Part shown: positions 22,524 through 31,726 of the stretch, piece after piece
Layout of the letters: each line of letters starts with the position of its first letter
Numbering within the stretch: position 1 is the stretch's first letter
Assembly (NCBI GenBank): GCA_964456985.1
Contig: CAYWDH010000007.1
Location: 1 to 64,000 of the forward strand
Source of the DNA: WJMT01 sp964456985
GTDB lineage: Bacteria; Acidobacteriota; Aminicenantia; Aminicenantales; Aminicenantaceae
Reading direction: 5' to 3'
DNA length: 64,000 bases
Notes under the pieces: generated by a model
What the model saw: the letters and a program-made list of their open reading frames with translations, nothing else
Told to the model about the DNA's origin: nothing
Databases searched by the model: none
Made by a program: the position numbers and the translations under genes

Positions 22524-25112
22524 ATGAACACAGAGAATCAAAAAATCCCGCGGTGGATGGAACGGCTACTCAAATCGTTTTACGCCGAAGATGTCCTTGA
22601 GGAAAAACTGGGCGATCTTGAGGAATTCTATCGACTAAAAGCCCGGAATCAGGGGAAATCCTATGTATGGTTCTGGCCTTTTTTCCATATTATCCAGCTT
22701 TTGCTGTCCGAGTCTCGGTTGTGGTTTTATTGGCATTTCTCTATGTTTCGCAATTATGTGATCATCGCTTTCAGAAGTTGCAAGAGGCACAAGATATACT
22801 CTTTTATCACCATTTCTGGATTGAGCCTGGGTATGGCTGTTTTCCTTGTGATCGCGGTATGGGTGATGCATGAGCTCAGTTTCGATAAATTCAACGAGAA
22901 CGCTTCCACTATTTATCGTGTTTCGGAGAAACGACATTTTCCCGGTCAGATCAGGCATAACTTCAGAACACCCGGCCCGCTTTCCGAGCAGCTTAAAGAG
23001 AATTTTCCGGAAATTCGCCAGTCCGTGAGAGTCGCCATGACAGGAGAGAGAGTTTTGCAGCACGAAAATAAGATTTATTATGAGGACTCCATCCTGACTG
23101 TCGACTCCGCGTTTTTCACTATGTTCTCTTTCCCCTTTATAGAGGGAGATAAGCGCGTGGCTCTCGACAGAGCGGACGCTATGGTCATTTCTGAGCGAAC
23201 AGCGCAAAAATATTTCGGCAGAGAAAGTGCCGTCGGTAAAGTTCTCACTCTGGACAACAGGTTAGATTTCACGGTAACCGGTGTCATTCGTAATGTCCCC
23301 TCCAATTCTCATCTTCAATTCGATATGGTCGTTCCTTTCGATGTTGTCGAAAAACTGGGATGGATAACCGACGCCTGGGATTGGAGCATGGCACTGACTT
23401 ATATCCAGTTGGACGAATCCGTCGATTACCGAGAATTTGAAACGAAAATAGCAGGGCTTGTCAAAAATCATGATCAAGACACCAACATCGAATTATTTCT
23501 TATGCCTTTGTCAAAAATCTGGCTCTTCTCCAGTTATGAAAATCCCGACGGCCAAGGCCGTATCCACTATATTTATGTTTTCACGCTGTTGGGGATTCTC
23601 ATCCTGGTCGTCGCCTGCATCAATTTCATGAACTTGGCCACAGCTCGATCGGAATCTCGCTCTAAAGAGATAGGTCTACGCAAGGTGATAGGAGCCAATA
23701 AAACCCATATCATCTGGCAGTTTTTGGTGGAGGCGGTCTTTATCGCTTTTATTTCGCTGCTTTTAACTCCTCTGCTGATTCGTTTAGTACTCCCCGGATT
23801 CAACAAAATAGTGTATGGGACCTTCGCTCTTTCTGACTTTTTAAGTACGGCTATGATTCTGGTGATTTTGGGAGTCACTGTTTTTACGGGATTACTATCG
23901 GGGAGTTACCCCGCTTTTTTTCTTTCCACCTTCCAACCTGTGAAAGTCCTGAAAAAAAGATCATCGTCCGGAGGAAAGGGGATATATCTGAGAAAGGGCC
24001 TGGTCCTCGTGCAGATGAGCATCTCCATTACTCTTCTCATCGTATCCAACATTATGTTCAGCCAGATCGATTATCTCAAAAACAAAGATCTCGGACTGGA
24101 AAAAGAGCATGTCGTATCCATCCCTTTAGGAATTGCGAACGAGGGAAACAGCCAAATCTACATGAAATTCAAGGAAGAGGCCGAAAGAGCGCATTCTGTT
24201 GAAAATGTAACGGCTTCCTTCACCCACCCTACAAGTTTCGGAACTCAAGCGAGGGATGTTTACTTCGAAGGCCGAAAATTGGACCAGGAGATGCCCATAC
24301 ACATCACATCGGTTGATTTCGACTTTATAGAGACGATGAAAATTCAGGTCCTAAAAGGGCGGAGTTTTGCCGAAAAATACGGGACCGAAAGGAACAACCT
24401 GATCATAAACGAAAGACTGGAAAAAATCCTGGGGGAGGGATCTGCCCTGAACAAAACCATTGAATTTGGCAGCGATTTTCGAGGCAACGTCATAGGTGTG
24501 GTGAAAGATTTTCATATGGAATCCGTATCCCATACTTCCATCGGACCTTTGATACTGTTCCTGAATCCCACCAGGATAAACTATATATTCGTGCGCATCC
24601 GACCTGGAGACATCCCTTCCACCATCGCTTTCTTGGAACGAGCCTGGATGAAAACAGCCCCTCATCTTCCTTTCTCTTACCAATTTTTGGACGATGAGTT
24701 CGATCGGCTTTATAGAGATGTGGAAAATCTCGGCGCTATCATGAAGTATTTCACGATTTTGGCAGGGTTTATCGCCTGTTTGGGGCTTTTTGCCCTGTCT
24801 TCTTTTTCGGCGGAAAACCGGACCAAAGAAATCGGCATTCGCAAGGTACTGGGATCTTCTGTAGGCAGTATCCTCTTTTTGTTGAACAAGGATTTCCTCA
24901 AACTCATTCTCATGGCCAATGGGATAGCATGGCCCATCTCCTGGATTGTGACGAGCAGTTGGCTGCAAAACTTCGCCTATCGGATAAGTCCTTCGTGGAG
25001 CACATTTGTGCTTGCTGGACTTCTGGCTCTGGTGGTGACTCTGGTCACAGTGAGCTTCCAGACCCTTAAAGCCGCACTCGCCAATCCCTCATACTCCCTT
25101 CGCTATGAATAG
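22524..25112 (+). CDS. FtsX/MacB-type permease with N-terminal prefix domain (first)
   Basis: An 862-residue permease of the MacB/FtsX type without its own ATPase. It starts with a soluble prefix (WMERLLKSFYAEDVLEEKLG, about 12-50) typical of PadR-linked permeases, then has two repeats of a MacB-like periplasmic core plus FtsX helices. Coupling-helix motifs are RSKEIGLRKVIGANKTHIIW (mid-protein) and NRTKEIGIRKVLGSS (C-terminal). Ends in SLRYE like the other two permeases here. MacB-type proteins drive mechanotransmission for export of lipids, peptides or lipoproteins with an ABC ATPase, which must be encoded elsewhere. Substrate unknown. Confidence 0.87.
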   Translation: MNTENQKIPRWMERLLKSFYAEDVLEEKLGDLEEFYRLKARNQGKSYVWFWPFFHIIQLLLSESRLWFYWHFSMFRNYVIIAFRSCKRHKIYSFITISGLSLGMAVFLVIAVWVMHELSFDKFNENASTIYRVSEKRHFPGQIRHNFRTPGPLSEQLKENFPEIRQSVRVAMTGERVLQHENKIYYEDSILTVDSAFFTMFSFPFIEGDKRVALDRADAMVISERTAQKYFGRESAVGKVLTLDNRLDFTVTGVIRNVPSNSHLQFDMVVPFDVVEKLGWITDAWDWSMALTYIQLDESVDYREFETKIAGLVKNHDQDTNIELFLMPLSKIWLFSSYENPDGQGRIHYIYVFTLLGILILVVACINFMNLATARSESRSKEIGLRKVIGANKTHIIWQFLVEAVFIAFISLLLTPLLIRLVLPGFNKIVYGTFALSDFLSTAMILVILGVTVFTGLLSGSYPAFFLSTFQPVKVLKKRSSSGGKGIYLRKGLVLVQMSISITLLIVSNIMFSQIDYLKNKDLGLEKEHVVSIPLGIANEGNSQIYMKFKEEAERAHSVENVTASFTHPTSFGTQARDVYFEGRKLDQEMPIHITSVDFDFIETMKIQVLKGRSFAEKYGTERNNLIINERLEKILGEGSALNKTIEFGSDFRGNVIGVVKDFHMESVSHTSIGPLILFLNPTRINYIFVRIRPGDIPSTIAFLERAWMKTAPHLPFSYQFLDDEFDRLYRDVENLGAIMKYFTILAGFIACLGLFALSSFSAENRTKEIGIRKVLGSSVGSILFLLNKDFLKLILMANGIAWPISWIVTSSWLQNFAYRISPSWSTFVLAGLLALVVTLVTVSFQTLKAALANPSYSLRYE

Positions 25113-25114
25113 TT

Positions 25115-25142
25115 GGGGACATCCCATAAGGTACCACCCTAT
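25115..25142 (+). repeat. 28-bp direct repeat, right copy
   Basis: GGGGACATCCC followed by ATAAGGTACCACCCTAT; one mismatch to 20600-20627, same orientation, starting 2 bp after the permease stop codon. Confidence 0.85.
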
Positions 25143-25290
25143 TCAATTTTAAAAACACTATCCAGTAACTGGTCATGAGGTCTTGTTTGGAGAACAAATT
25201 CTTGGAATCTCTTTCGACGTTACCTATTTGATTTGGCCATTTGAAGACAGCATGGGTTGGAATGTTGGATGATAAATTCATTCAAGAATA

Positions 25291-27186
25291 TTATTTTAGC
25301 ATCTCTATAATTAGAGAGACTTCTCTGACCAGCTTCTCAGTATTTCCGTCAAAACCCACACTCTTAAACCGGATCCTGCCTTGTCCGTCAATGAAAAATT
25401 TAGTGGGGATCCCTGATACTTTATAGGAATCAATGACATTATTTTCCGTATCAAGAAGGACATGAAAAGGATATTCATTTTCCGTGATGTAATTCTTTGC
25501 ATTGGAGGCCCAGTCATCCACACGTTCCCATGAATCGATAAACAGAAGCTTTACGGAATCATCATCCCTAAATTTCTCTACCACTTGCTTCATCCCGGGA
25601 AAAGAAGTGACACACGGCCCACACCATGTGGCCCAAAAGTCCAGAACCACAACATTGCCCCTAAGGTCCATCAAGGATATGGTTTCACCCTCCGGGTCCT
25701 TCAGTGTAAACTCCGGAGCTGGTATATCGATCATTTCTTTCTTGATCTCAGCCTTTAATTTCTCATCTCCTTTCCCTTCCAATTCACTCAACGCTTTTTC
25801 TGCCTCTTCCTTTTTTCTGCCCTGCTTGATAGAAGCTGTCACAAAAAGCTCTTTCATCTTTGATGTGCTCTTTCCTGATTCAAGATACCTCTCCATCTCA
25901 TTCAAAGCTGTGCTGAAATCACCCGATTCAACCAGAGACTGAACATAATGCTCATTAAATTCACTGTTTTTTCTCTCTCTAAGACGAACCGCTTCACTTA
26001 AAACTTCCTGGGCTTCCTGGGGTCTATCCATCTGTAAAAGAAGTGTGCCGTATGTATCAAGACAAGTAGAAAGGTAGGCCTCTCTTGTTTTCATCCACTC
26101 TTTTTCAGTGTAATAGGATGGCTTTTCTTCCGTCGGGTCAGTAATCTCTGCCCGTGCCAGCTTCACAGCCATGGATGCAAATTCTGTGGCCAGCTCCAGA
26201 TTTTGTTTTTTTTCTAACATCTTGAATGCAACATTGTTGTAGAGATTCCATGTCCCTGCGCCGGGATTCTGTTTCATATAGTCTTTTATTCTTTCAAATT
26301 CTCCCTTCTCTGCCAAAGTCCGGCATACAATAGAATGCCCCATGGAAATGTTTTCACTGTCAGGGAAATCTTTTTTGAATTCTTGAAGAAGAGCTATTTT
26401 TTCGTTCACATCCTTAGCCTGGTAAAATTCCATGAATTTTTCAGATTGGACAAAATCCCCTTTAGGCTCCATCTCCCTTATCATCTGGGCAAACTTTTCT
26501 GCCTTCTCTGTCTCATCAAAATTTTTGTACAGGGATACAACAGTGGAAAGCTGTTCCTCATTTAAATCAGAATTCTCAGCTATTTCATCCAGCTCTTTAA
26601 GAGCCATCTCTTTTCCCCCTGTCGGTTCCATTGCAGAGACATTCCGAATGTAATAGAACAAATAGTCTTTCTTTAACTCAGGATTTTTTGTGAATTCTTT
26701 TTGAAACAGATCACTGATTTCCTGTTGGTCGGCCTCGAGCTCTAACAAATAAGTGCCCCATCCTGCATAGGCTTCAGCCAATCCTGCAAAAGTTCTGGGA
26801 ACAGGGTCTCCGTCTCCGTTATAAAGATGAATGATATACCCTTTTTTATCATTATTATCGATTATATCATCATCTTGAAATTTGATGAGGGCTCCGCACG
26901 ACTCTTCCGGAATCAGAAGTGATGCATTCCAGCCTCCGTTTCTCCTTCGCATGACTGTCTCTTTTGCCTCCGGAAGTCCCTTTGAATAAAAATACGAGAC
27001 CATGCTTATATTATCTGAGGCAGCTAATTCTGTTTCCTGGGGATTATAGGATACAGCAACGGAATCCCCGGGACTAGGTTTCTCAGGAGAAATTGTAAAT
27101 TTATCCAAAACTCCATTTTCTTTCTGAGCGCAGAAACTCAAAAGCAAGACTGAAAAGGCTACGGCCAGTATGAGTGATTTTTTCAT
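25291..27186 (-). CDS. TPR and thioredoxin-like (TlpA/ResA) lipoprotein
   Basis: A 631-residue envelope lipoprotein. The signal peptide ends in a lipobox with Cys19 (LLSFCAQ). An immunoglobulin-like segment (about 30-110) precedes a TPR-rich helical region (about 130-470), and the C-terminal 140 residues are a TlpA/ResA/AhpC-like thioredoxin domain with the active site WCGPC (521-525) and cis-Pro in SGIPTKFF. It is likely a periplasmic disulfide reductase or redox chaperone with a protein-binding TPR arm. Ribosome site GGAGGAGG. A small fossil of a paralogue lies at 21994-22085. Confidence 0.88.
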   Translation of the reverse strand: MKKSLILAVAFSVLLLSFCAQKENGVLDKFTISPEKPSPGDSVAVSYNPQETELAASDNISMVSYFYSKGLPEAKETVMRRRNGGWNASLLIPEESCGALIKFQDDDIIDNNDKKGYIIHLYNGDGDPVPRTFAGLAEAYAGWGTYLLELEADQQEISDLFQKEFTKNPELKKDYLFYYIRNVSAMEPTGGKEMALKELDEIAENSDLNEEQLSTVVSLYKNFDETEKAEKFAQMIREMEPKGDFVQSEKFMEFYQAKDVNEKIALLQEFKKDFPDSENISMGHSIVCRTLAEKGEFERIKDYMKQNPGAGTWNLYNNVAFKMLEKKQNLELATEFASMAVKLARAEITDPTEEKPSYYTEKEWMKTREAYLSTCLDTYGTLLLQMDRPQEAQEVLSEAVRLRERKNSEFNEHYVQSLVESGDFSTALNEMERYLESGKSTSKMKELFVTASIKQGRKKEEAEKALSELEGKGDEKLKAEIKKEMIDIPAPEFTLKDPEGETISLMDLRGNVVVLDFWATWCGPCVTSFPGMKQVVEKFRDDDSVKLLFIDSWERVDDWASNAKNYITENEYPFHVLLDTENNVIDSYKVSGIPTKFFIDGQGRIRFKSVGFDGNTEKLVREVSLIIEMLK

Positions 27187-27251
27187 GCATCCTCCTCCAT
27201 TATCGAGATTAAAAAAATATTTCTGTTATTCTATAACAAAAAAAACTTAAG

Positions 27252-28097
27252 TCAAATAACAGATATCACGCCTTTGATAAAACCTATGGATTCAGCTGCG
27301 CCGGGGAGAGGGTCTTTTCCGTCTTTTTCAAACTCCAGCGCTGCACATCCCTTATAATTGATATCCAGCAGAGTTTTTAGGAATCGGGGAATATCGATCA
27401 CGCCCCGCCCTATCTCAACCGTAGTCCCGTCCTTATCAGCTTGGGTTACGTCCTTTATATGAACATCCAACAACCTATCCTTATATTTTTCAGCAGCTTC
27501 CGAAGGATCGACTCCGGCTCGCTGGGTATGTCCGGCATCCAGGCATATTCCCACTCTCCGGTCAAACCCCCTGATACGCTCATAAGCGCTTCCCGGAGTA
27601 GGATAAAGTTTATCAGAAGGGCCGTGGTTGTGGATGGCTAGCTTAATGTCAAATTCCTTTACCTTCTCTTCCACAAGTCCTAAAAGGCCATGATCCGGAA
27701 CTCCTATGATGACCTTGATCCCTGCAGCCCGGGCATATTGAAAGGCCCTGTCCACTTCCTGCTCACGGCTCATGTAAATGACTCCGCACCCATAAAGATC
27801 AAGTCCCGAAGCTCTCACCTTTTCCGCTGCCTCTTTTATTTCTCGTTCTGTACTCTCAAGAGGAAGATGAAAGCTTTTCAGTGAAATCCACCGCAAATCC
27901 AGCCTTTTCGTCATGGAGATCGCTTCTTCCAGACTGAATTCTCTGAATGTATAGGAAGCCATACCCAACTTCAAGAATCCGTCCGACGTGCCCTGCTTTT
28001 GAGTCTTTTCCGAAGAGCATCCGTTCGCCCATAAAGCGGCGGAGACCAATCCCAATCCTGATAATTTTATAAAATTCCTTCTGTTTGTTTTTTTCAT
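27252..28097 (-). CDS. TAT-exported sugar isomerase/epimerase-like TIM barrel lipoprotein
   Basis: A 281-residue AP-endonuclease-2/xylose-isomerase-like TIM barrel. The N terminus is a twin-arginine signal (NRRNFIKLSG) that ends in a lipobox with Cys27 (WANGCSS), so it is probably TAT-exported and lipid-anchored. Barrel metal-site motifs are VGICLDAGHTQRAG, LLDVHIKDV and CAALEFE (Asp, His, Glu ligands). Secreted relatives act on 3-keto-sugars in gene sets with DUF1080 and Gfo/Idh/MocA proteins, both found just downstream here in divergent orientation. The exact reaction is inference. Confidence 0.85.
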   Translation of the reverse strand: MKKTNRRNFIKLSGLGLVSAALWANGCSSEKTQKQGTSDGFLKLGMASYTFREFSLEEAISMTKRLDLRWISLKSFHLPLESTEREIKEAAEKVRASGLDLYGCGVIYMSREQEVDRAFQYARAAGIKVIIGVPDHGLLGLVEEKVKEFDIKLAIHNHGPSDKLYPTPGSAYERIRGFDRRVGICLDAGHTQRAGVDPSEAAEKYKDRLLDVHIKDVTQADKDGTTVEIGRGVIDIPRFLKTLLDINYKGCAALEFEKDGKDPLPGAAESIGFIKGVISVI

Positions 28098-28284
28098 GAC
28101 TCCTCCACTCCTTATTTATTCATAAAAATAGCAATGCTCTCATTTTCGCTATTCTATATCCAATACTATATAAATATAACCACAACAAGTTCAAGCATTG
28201 AAAAAATTGCTTAAGCATAATAAACTGAATAAGAGACATGGACTATTCTGGATTTCCAAACAAAGAAAAAGGGAGTACAGGTAA

Positions 28285-29079
28285 ATGAAAAGGTGTCGAC
28301 TTTTTGTCTTTGTTCTGTCATTTTTCATATTTATTTCAATATCATGCGCTCCCGCCGGTCGTGAACAAACCGCAGAAAGAGCAATTCCCAATATCAACAC
28401 CCTCACGGAGCAGGAAAAGTCGGAAGGGTGGATCCTTCTCTTTGACGGAAGCACCTTTAAGGAATGGCGGGGATTAGGCCGAAGCGACATTCCCGAAGGC
28501 CACTGGACCATTGAGGAAGGATGCATTAAAAAAGTACCGAGCGGAGATGTCCCTCTCCAGTCCGACGGCCAGCCCCTTCAGGGAGGCGATATCATGACCC
28601 GGGAGACATTTACAGATTTTGAGCTTAAATTCGAGTGGAAGATAAGTCGGGCCGGGAACAGCGGCATCAAATACAATGTCTCTGAAGAGATATCCGTCTC
28701 CCATCTGCCTGAGACCGCGGCTTTGGGTTTTGAATACCAGATACTGGATGATAAAAATCACCCGGATGCCAAAAACGGAGAAAACAGAACCGCTGCCGCC
28801 CTTTATGACCTCATAGCTCCTGATGGCAAGACCCTGAAACCAGTAGGAGAGTTCAACACAGGCCGCATTGTGTTCATTGGAAATCACGGAGAGCACTGGC
28901 TGAACGGAAAAAAAGTCCTTGAATATGACTTGGAAACTCCGCAAATAAAAGAGCTCCTCAAAAAAAGCAAATACGCCCCTATCCAAGGGTTCTCTGAAAA
29001 GCGGAGCGGGCACATTATTCTACAGGACCATACGGATGCTGTATGGTTCAGGAATATTAAGATCCGCAAACTTAAATAA
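28285..29079 (+). CDS. DUF1080 (3-keto-disaccharide hydrolase-type) lipoprotein
   Basis: A 264-residue lipoprotein (lipobox Cys21, ISISCAPAG) with one DUF1080 concanavalin-like jelly roll: GWILLFDGSTFKEWRG, WTIEEGCIKK, FELKFEWKISRAGNSGIKYN, GFEYQILDD, GHIILQDH. Characterised DUF1080 members cleave or hydrate 3-keto-glycosides. It overlaps nothing but lies 10 bp before the Gfo/Idh/MocA gene on the same strand, so both are probably one transcript. Export to the periplasm matches the TAT signals of its neighbours. Ribosome site is weak (AGGTAA). Confidence 0.88.
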   Translation: MKRCRLFVFVLSFFIFISISCAPAGREQTAERAIPNINTLTEQEKSEGWILLFDGSTFKEWRGLGRSDIPEGHWTIEEGCIKKVPSGDVPLQSDGQPLQGGDIMTRETFTDFELKFEWKISRAGNSGIKYNVSEEISVSHLPETAALGFEYQILDDKNHPDAKNGENRTAAALYDLIAPDGKTLKPVGEFNTGRIVFIGNHGEHWLNGKKVLEYDLETPQIKELLKKSKYAPIQGFSEKRSGHIILQDHTDAVWFRNIKIRKLK

Positions 29080-29089
29080 AGGAAAAAAA

Positions 29090-30418
29090 ATGGAAAAAAT
29101 AACACGAAGAAAATTCATAAAAACGGTCTCCTCAGCAGCAGGAGCCGCGGCTGTGATCCCTGCGGTTCACTATTCAAAAATCCTCGGGGCTAATGACAGA
29201 GTCCGGGTGGGGATCGTGGGATTCTCAGACCGAGCACGGTATTCTCTCATCCCCTGCTTTTTAAACCATTCGTCAGAGCTCAACTTCGAGATCACGGCGG
29301 TCTCTGATATATGGAACAGAAGGCGGGAGGAGGGAGTGGCCTTTCTCAAAAAGAAAACAGGGGCCTTTGTAGCCGGGATGAGAAACAATGAAGAGATGTA
29401 CGGATCGGGAAAAGTGGATGCGGTCATCATCAGTACCGCTGATTTCCAGCATGCCCGACACTGCATACAGGCCGTGAAAAACGGATGCGACGCTTATGTG
29501 GAGAAACCTTTTGCCAACACCATGGAAGACGCACGGGCAGCCTTAAAAACCGTAAGACAAACAAAAAAAATCGTTCAGGTGGGAACTCAGAGGCGGAGCG
29601 CTTCAAACTACACCCAGGCCAATCAGTTCATCCGGTCCGGAAAATTCGGAGATATTGTGGCCGCTGACATGACATGGAACGTAAACCAGCCCGGAAGATG
29701 GCGGCGGCCCCATCTGGTGGAAGCTCTGAGAGAAGAAGACGTTGATTGGAAGCGCTATCTCATTAACCGTCCCTATGAGCCCTGGAACCCCCGAAAATAC
29801 ATTGAATACCGCCTGTTCTGGCCTTATTCTTCGGGTATCCCGGGACAATGGATGGTCCACCAGATCGATACGGTCCACTGGTTTACCGGACTCTCCCACC
29901 CCAGAAGCGTGGTGGTAAACGGCGGTCTTTACCTGTGGAAAGACGGGAGAAAAAATTTCGACACCCTGACGGCTGTATTTGACTACGGACCTCTGGATGA
30001 CCCAAGCAAAGGATTTCAAGTCGTGTACTCATCCAGGCAGACCAATTCCGCAGGAGGAGTGAAAGAGCTTTACTTTTCAAACGGAGGAACCCTCAACCTG
30101 GCTACAAACAAAATCACCCCGGACGGAGGGCTTACTCAGAATATGGCCCAAGCCATGGGCATGAAGGAAAATCGTCTTCCTGAGATGGATATTTCCGGGC
30201 TAAGCGGAGTGGAGACCGCTGCCAACACGGGAACGGATGATGCCACCTCGGCTCATATGCGAAACTGGATGGAGTGTGTCCGAAGCCGGAAAAGACCCCA
30301 TGCGGATATCATGGCTGCTTACAATCACTCTTGTGCTCTGTGTATGACCATTGCGGCCATGCACACAGGAAAAAGAGTGACCTTTGACGAAGCGAAACAG
30401 GAAGTTGTCGTCTCCTAG
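29090..30418 (+). CDS. TAT-exported Gfo/Idh/MocA-family oxidoreductase
   Basis: A 442-residue NAD(P)-dependent sugar oxidoreductase. The start at 29090 was chosen for its AAGGAAA ribosome site and because MEKITRRKFIKTVSSAAGAA is a standard twin-arginine signal. The Rossmann domain begins with VRVGIVGFSDRARYS (a modified GxGxxG), and the family motif EKPFANTMEDA follows with the catalytic-region Lys. The C-terminal part contains GQWMVHQIDTVHWFTG with His residues typical of the group. Exported members oxidise sugar C3 with tightly bound cofactor. Partner of the DUF1080 protein upstream. Confidence 0.9.
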   Translation: MEKITRRKFIKTVSSAAGAAAVIPAVHYSKILGANDRVRVGIVGFSDRARYSLIPCFLNHSSELNFEITAVSDIWNRRREEGVAFLKKKTGAFVAGMRNNEEMYGSGKVDAVIISTADFQHARHCIQAVKNGCDAYVEKPFANTMEDARAALKTVRQTKKIVQVGTQRRSASNYTQANQFIRSGKFGDIVAADMTWNVNQPGRWRRPHLVEALREEDVDWKRYLINRPYEPWNPRKYIEYRLFWPYSSGIPGQWMVHQIDTVHWFTGLSHPRSVVVNGGLYLWKDGRKNFDTLTAVFDYGPLDDPSKGFQVVYSSRQTNSAGGVKELYFSNGGTLNLATNKITPDGGLTQNMAQAMGMKENRLPEMDISGLSGVETAANTGTDDATSAHMRNWMECVRSRKRPHADIMAAYNHSCALCMTIAAMHTGKRVTFDEAKQEVVVS

Positions 30419-30441
30419 TTATTCATAAAAATCTGGTTCTC

Positions 30442-31179
30442 ATGTTTTTATTCACCCCCTCGCAAAACGAACTGCGAAGAAGAAAAAGCGCATTAGTCCG
30501 GTTATTGCTCAGCTTATTTTGCGGATATTTTTTAATGACCTTTTGTTTGAGTCACTCAAGTGTCAAACTGATTGGCTTCTCAATTTCACTGTTTTGCTTC
30601 ATTCTCATTTTAATCGGACTTTCAGGCTGGTTAGGTTTCAGGCGTTTTGCAAAGGTCAATATTACTTTATCAGACAAGCATTTGGACCGAACAAGCCCGG
30701 GGACCACTGAAACATATCTGATCACAGACATCAAAAAAATCAATATCAAACGGAGAAAAAACGGTCCGATCAGGGAGATAAAAATAACTTTTTCAAGTGG
30801 CGCCAAACTTTTTATCAATGAAGTGAACGATTTTGAAGGATTTTACACTCGCCTCTCCGGCTTATTGAAGGGTGATGTCAAGGTAAAAACCATGATCGAG
30901 CCAATCGATTTTGATCATCATTTGTTTTATATCTCTTTTGGTGTTTTAGTTGGCGCCGGTATTCCCCTGTTAATGTCACTTTTCGCAAGCCTTGGCTACA
31001 GCGTTGTGAAATATCTGTATTTGGCCACTGCGTTTTATGCTTTTGTTTTGGGGGGTATCATAATCTACAAAAGGACCTTCTCAAAGAGATTCGGGAGTCA
31101 CTTGCGGTCAATTGACATCATATCTGGATTGGTGTTTATAGCCTTGGGAGCATACATCGCTATCTCAACGATAATCTAA
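30442..31179 (+). CDS. Membrane protein with PH-like domain, unknown function
   Basis: A 245-residue protein not assigned to a family. Two N-terminal helices (about 18-66) are followed by a soluble domain of about 90 residues with beta-strand pattern (ITLSDKHLDRTSPGTTETYL, REIKITFSSGAKLFINEV), similar in outline to bacterial PH-like modules, and then by four C-terminal helices. It follows the oxidoreductase by 23 bp on the same strand but codon and residue composition (Phe/Ile-rich) differ from it, so operon membership is uncertain. Confidence 0.6.
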   Translation: MFLFTPSQNELRRRKSALVRLLLSLFCGYFLMTFCLSHSSVKLIGFSISLFCFILILIGLSGWLGFRRFAKVNITLSDKHLDRTSPGTTETYLITDIKKINIKRRKNGPIREIKITFSSGAKLFINEVNDFEGFYTRLSGLLKGDVKVKTMIEPIDFDHHLFYISFGVLVGAGIPLLMSLFASLGYSVVKYLYLATAFYAFVLGGIIIYKRTFSKRFGSHLRSIDIISGLVFIALGAYIAISTII

Positions 31180-31272
31180 TTCGGTTTTCTGTTTGCTTCT
31201 CTTTTTAAGGCCTCAATCACTCAACTTCGGATCAATAGAAGACCCTAAATTAAGGCCTTTATAGACTCTCTA

Positions 31273-31302
31273 TTGACTAAATCTGTTTCATATAGATATG
31301 AT
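31273..31302 (+). promoter_or_regulatory. Intact promoter in front of a pseudogene
   Basis: TTGACT (31273-31278), 18-bp spacer, TATGAT (31297-31302), 47 bp before the ATG of the decayed ferredoxin-type gene. Confidence 0.5.
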
Positions 31303-31349
31303 GGAGTGATGAAATTGCTCAGAGGGTGGATCTTTAAAGGAGAGCATTC

Positions 31350-31713
31350 ATGAATGATTTTAACTCAAAAAGAATCAAATCGATCGTCCTTGACCATGGC
31401 GCTGATCTGTGCGGGATTAGGAGTACTCGGTAAGAATACACTTCTGATGAATCAGAGATACGGAAACATGATACAATTAGGAGCCATTTTAACAAGCCTG
31501 GAATTAGAAGGAGATTCCCCGGCAACATATGTTGGATGCGCTCCAGGATGTAACATTTGTATAGAAGCATGTCCGGTCAGTGCTCTCCATGGAGAGACTG
31601 TTGAACAAAGGCTGTGCCGACCCCGTTCGATCGTTAAAACGACCAAAGGATATACCCTAACAAAATGCAATATTTGCAGGACAGCCTGCCCCAACTCTTC
31701 AGGAATTAACTAA
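31350..31713 (+). pseudogene. QueG-like 4Fe-4S protein, internal-deletion pseudogene
   Basis: A good ribosome site (AAAGGAGAG) precedes ATG 31350, which starts MNDFNSKRIKSIVLDHGADL then CGI, the usual beginning of epoxyqueuosine-reductase-like proteins. After about 24 codons the frame ends in TAA (31431-31433). In another frame the middle and end of the same family continue: AGLGVLGKNTLLMNQRYGNM, CAPGCNICIEACP, CNICRTACPNSSG, which hold the two 4Fe-4S cluster motifs. Roughly 100 or more residues between the two parts are missing and the joint (about 31405-31420) is out of frame. Promoter and ribosome site are still intact. Confidence 0.8.
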
Positions 31714-31726
31714 GGGAGAGACTAAA

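Noticed and set aside
31205..31259. AAGGCCT/AGGCCTT pair as a terminator
   Set aside because: The stem is only 7 bp with a loop of about 39 nt and no T run; the two copies can equally be read as a chance direct repeat of a self-complementary word.
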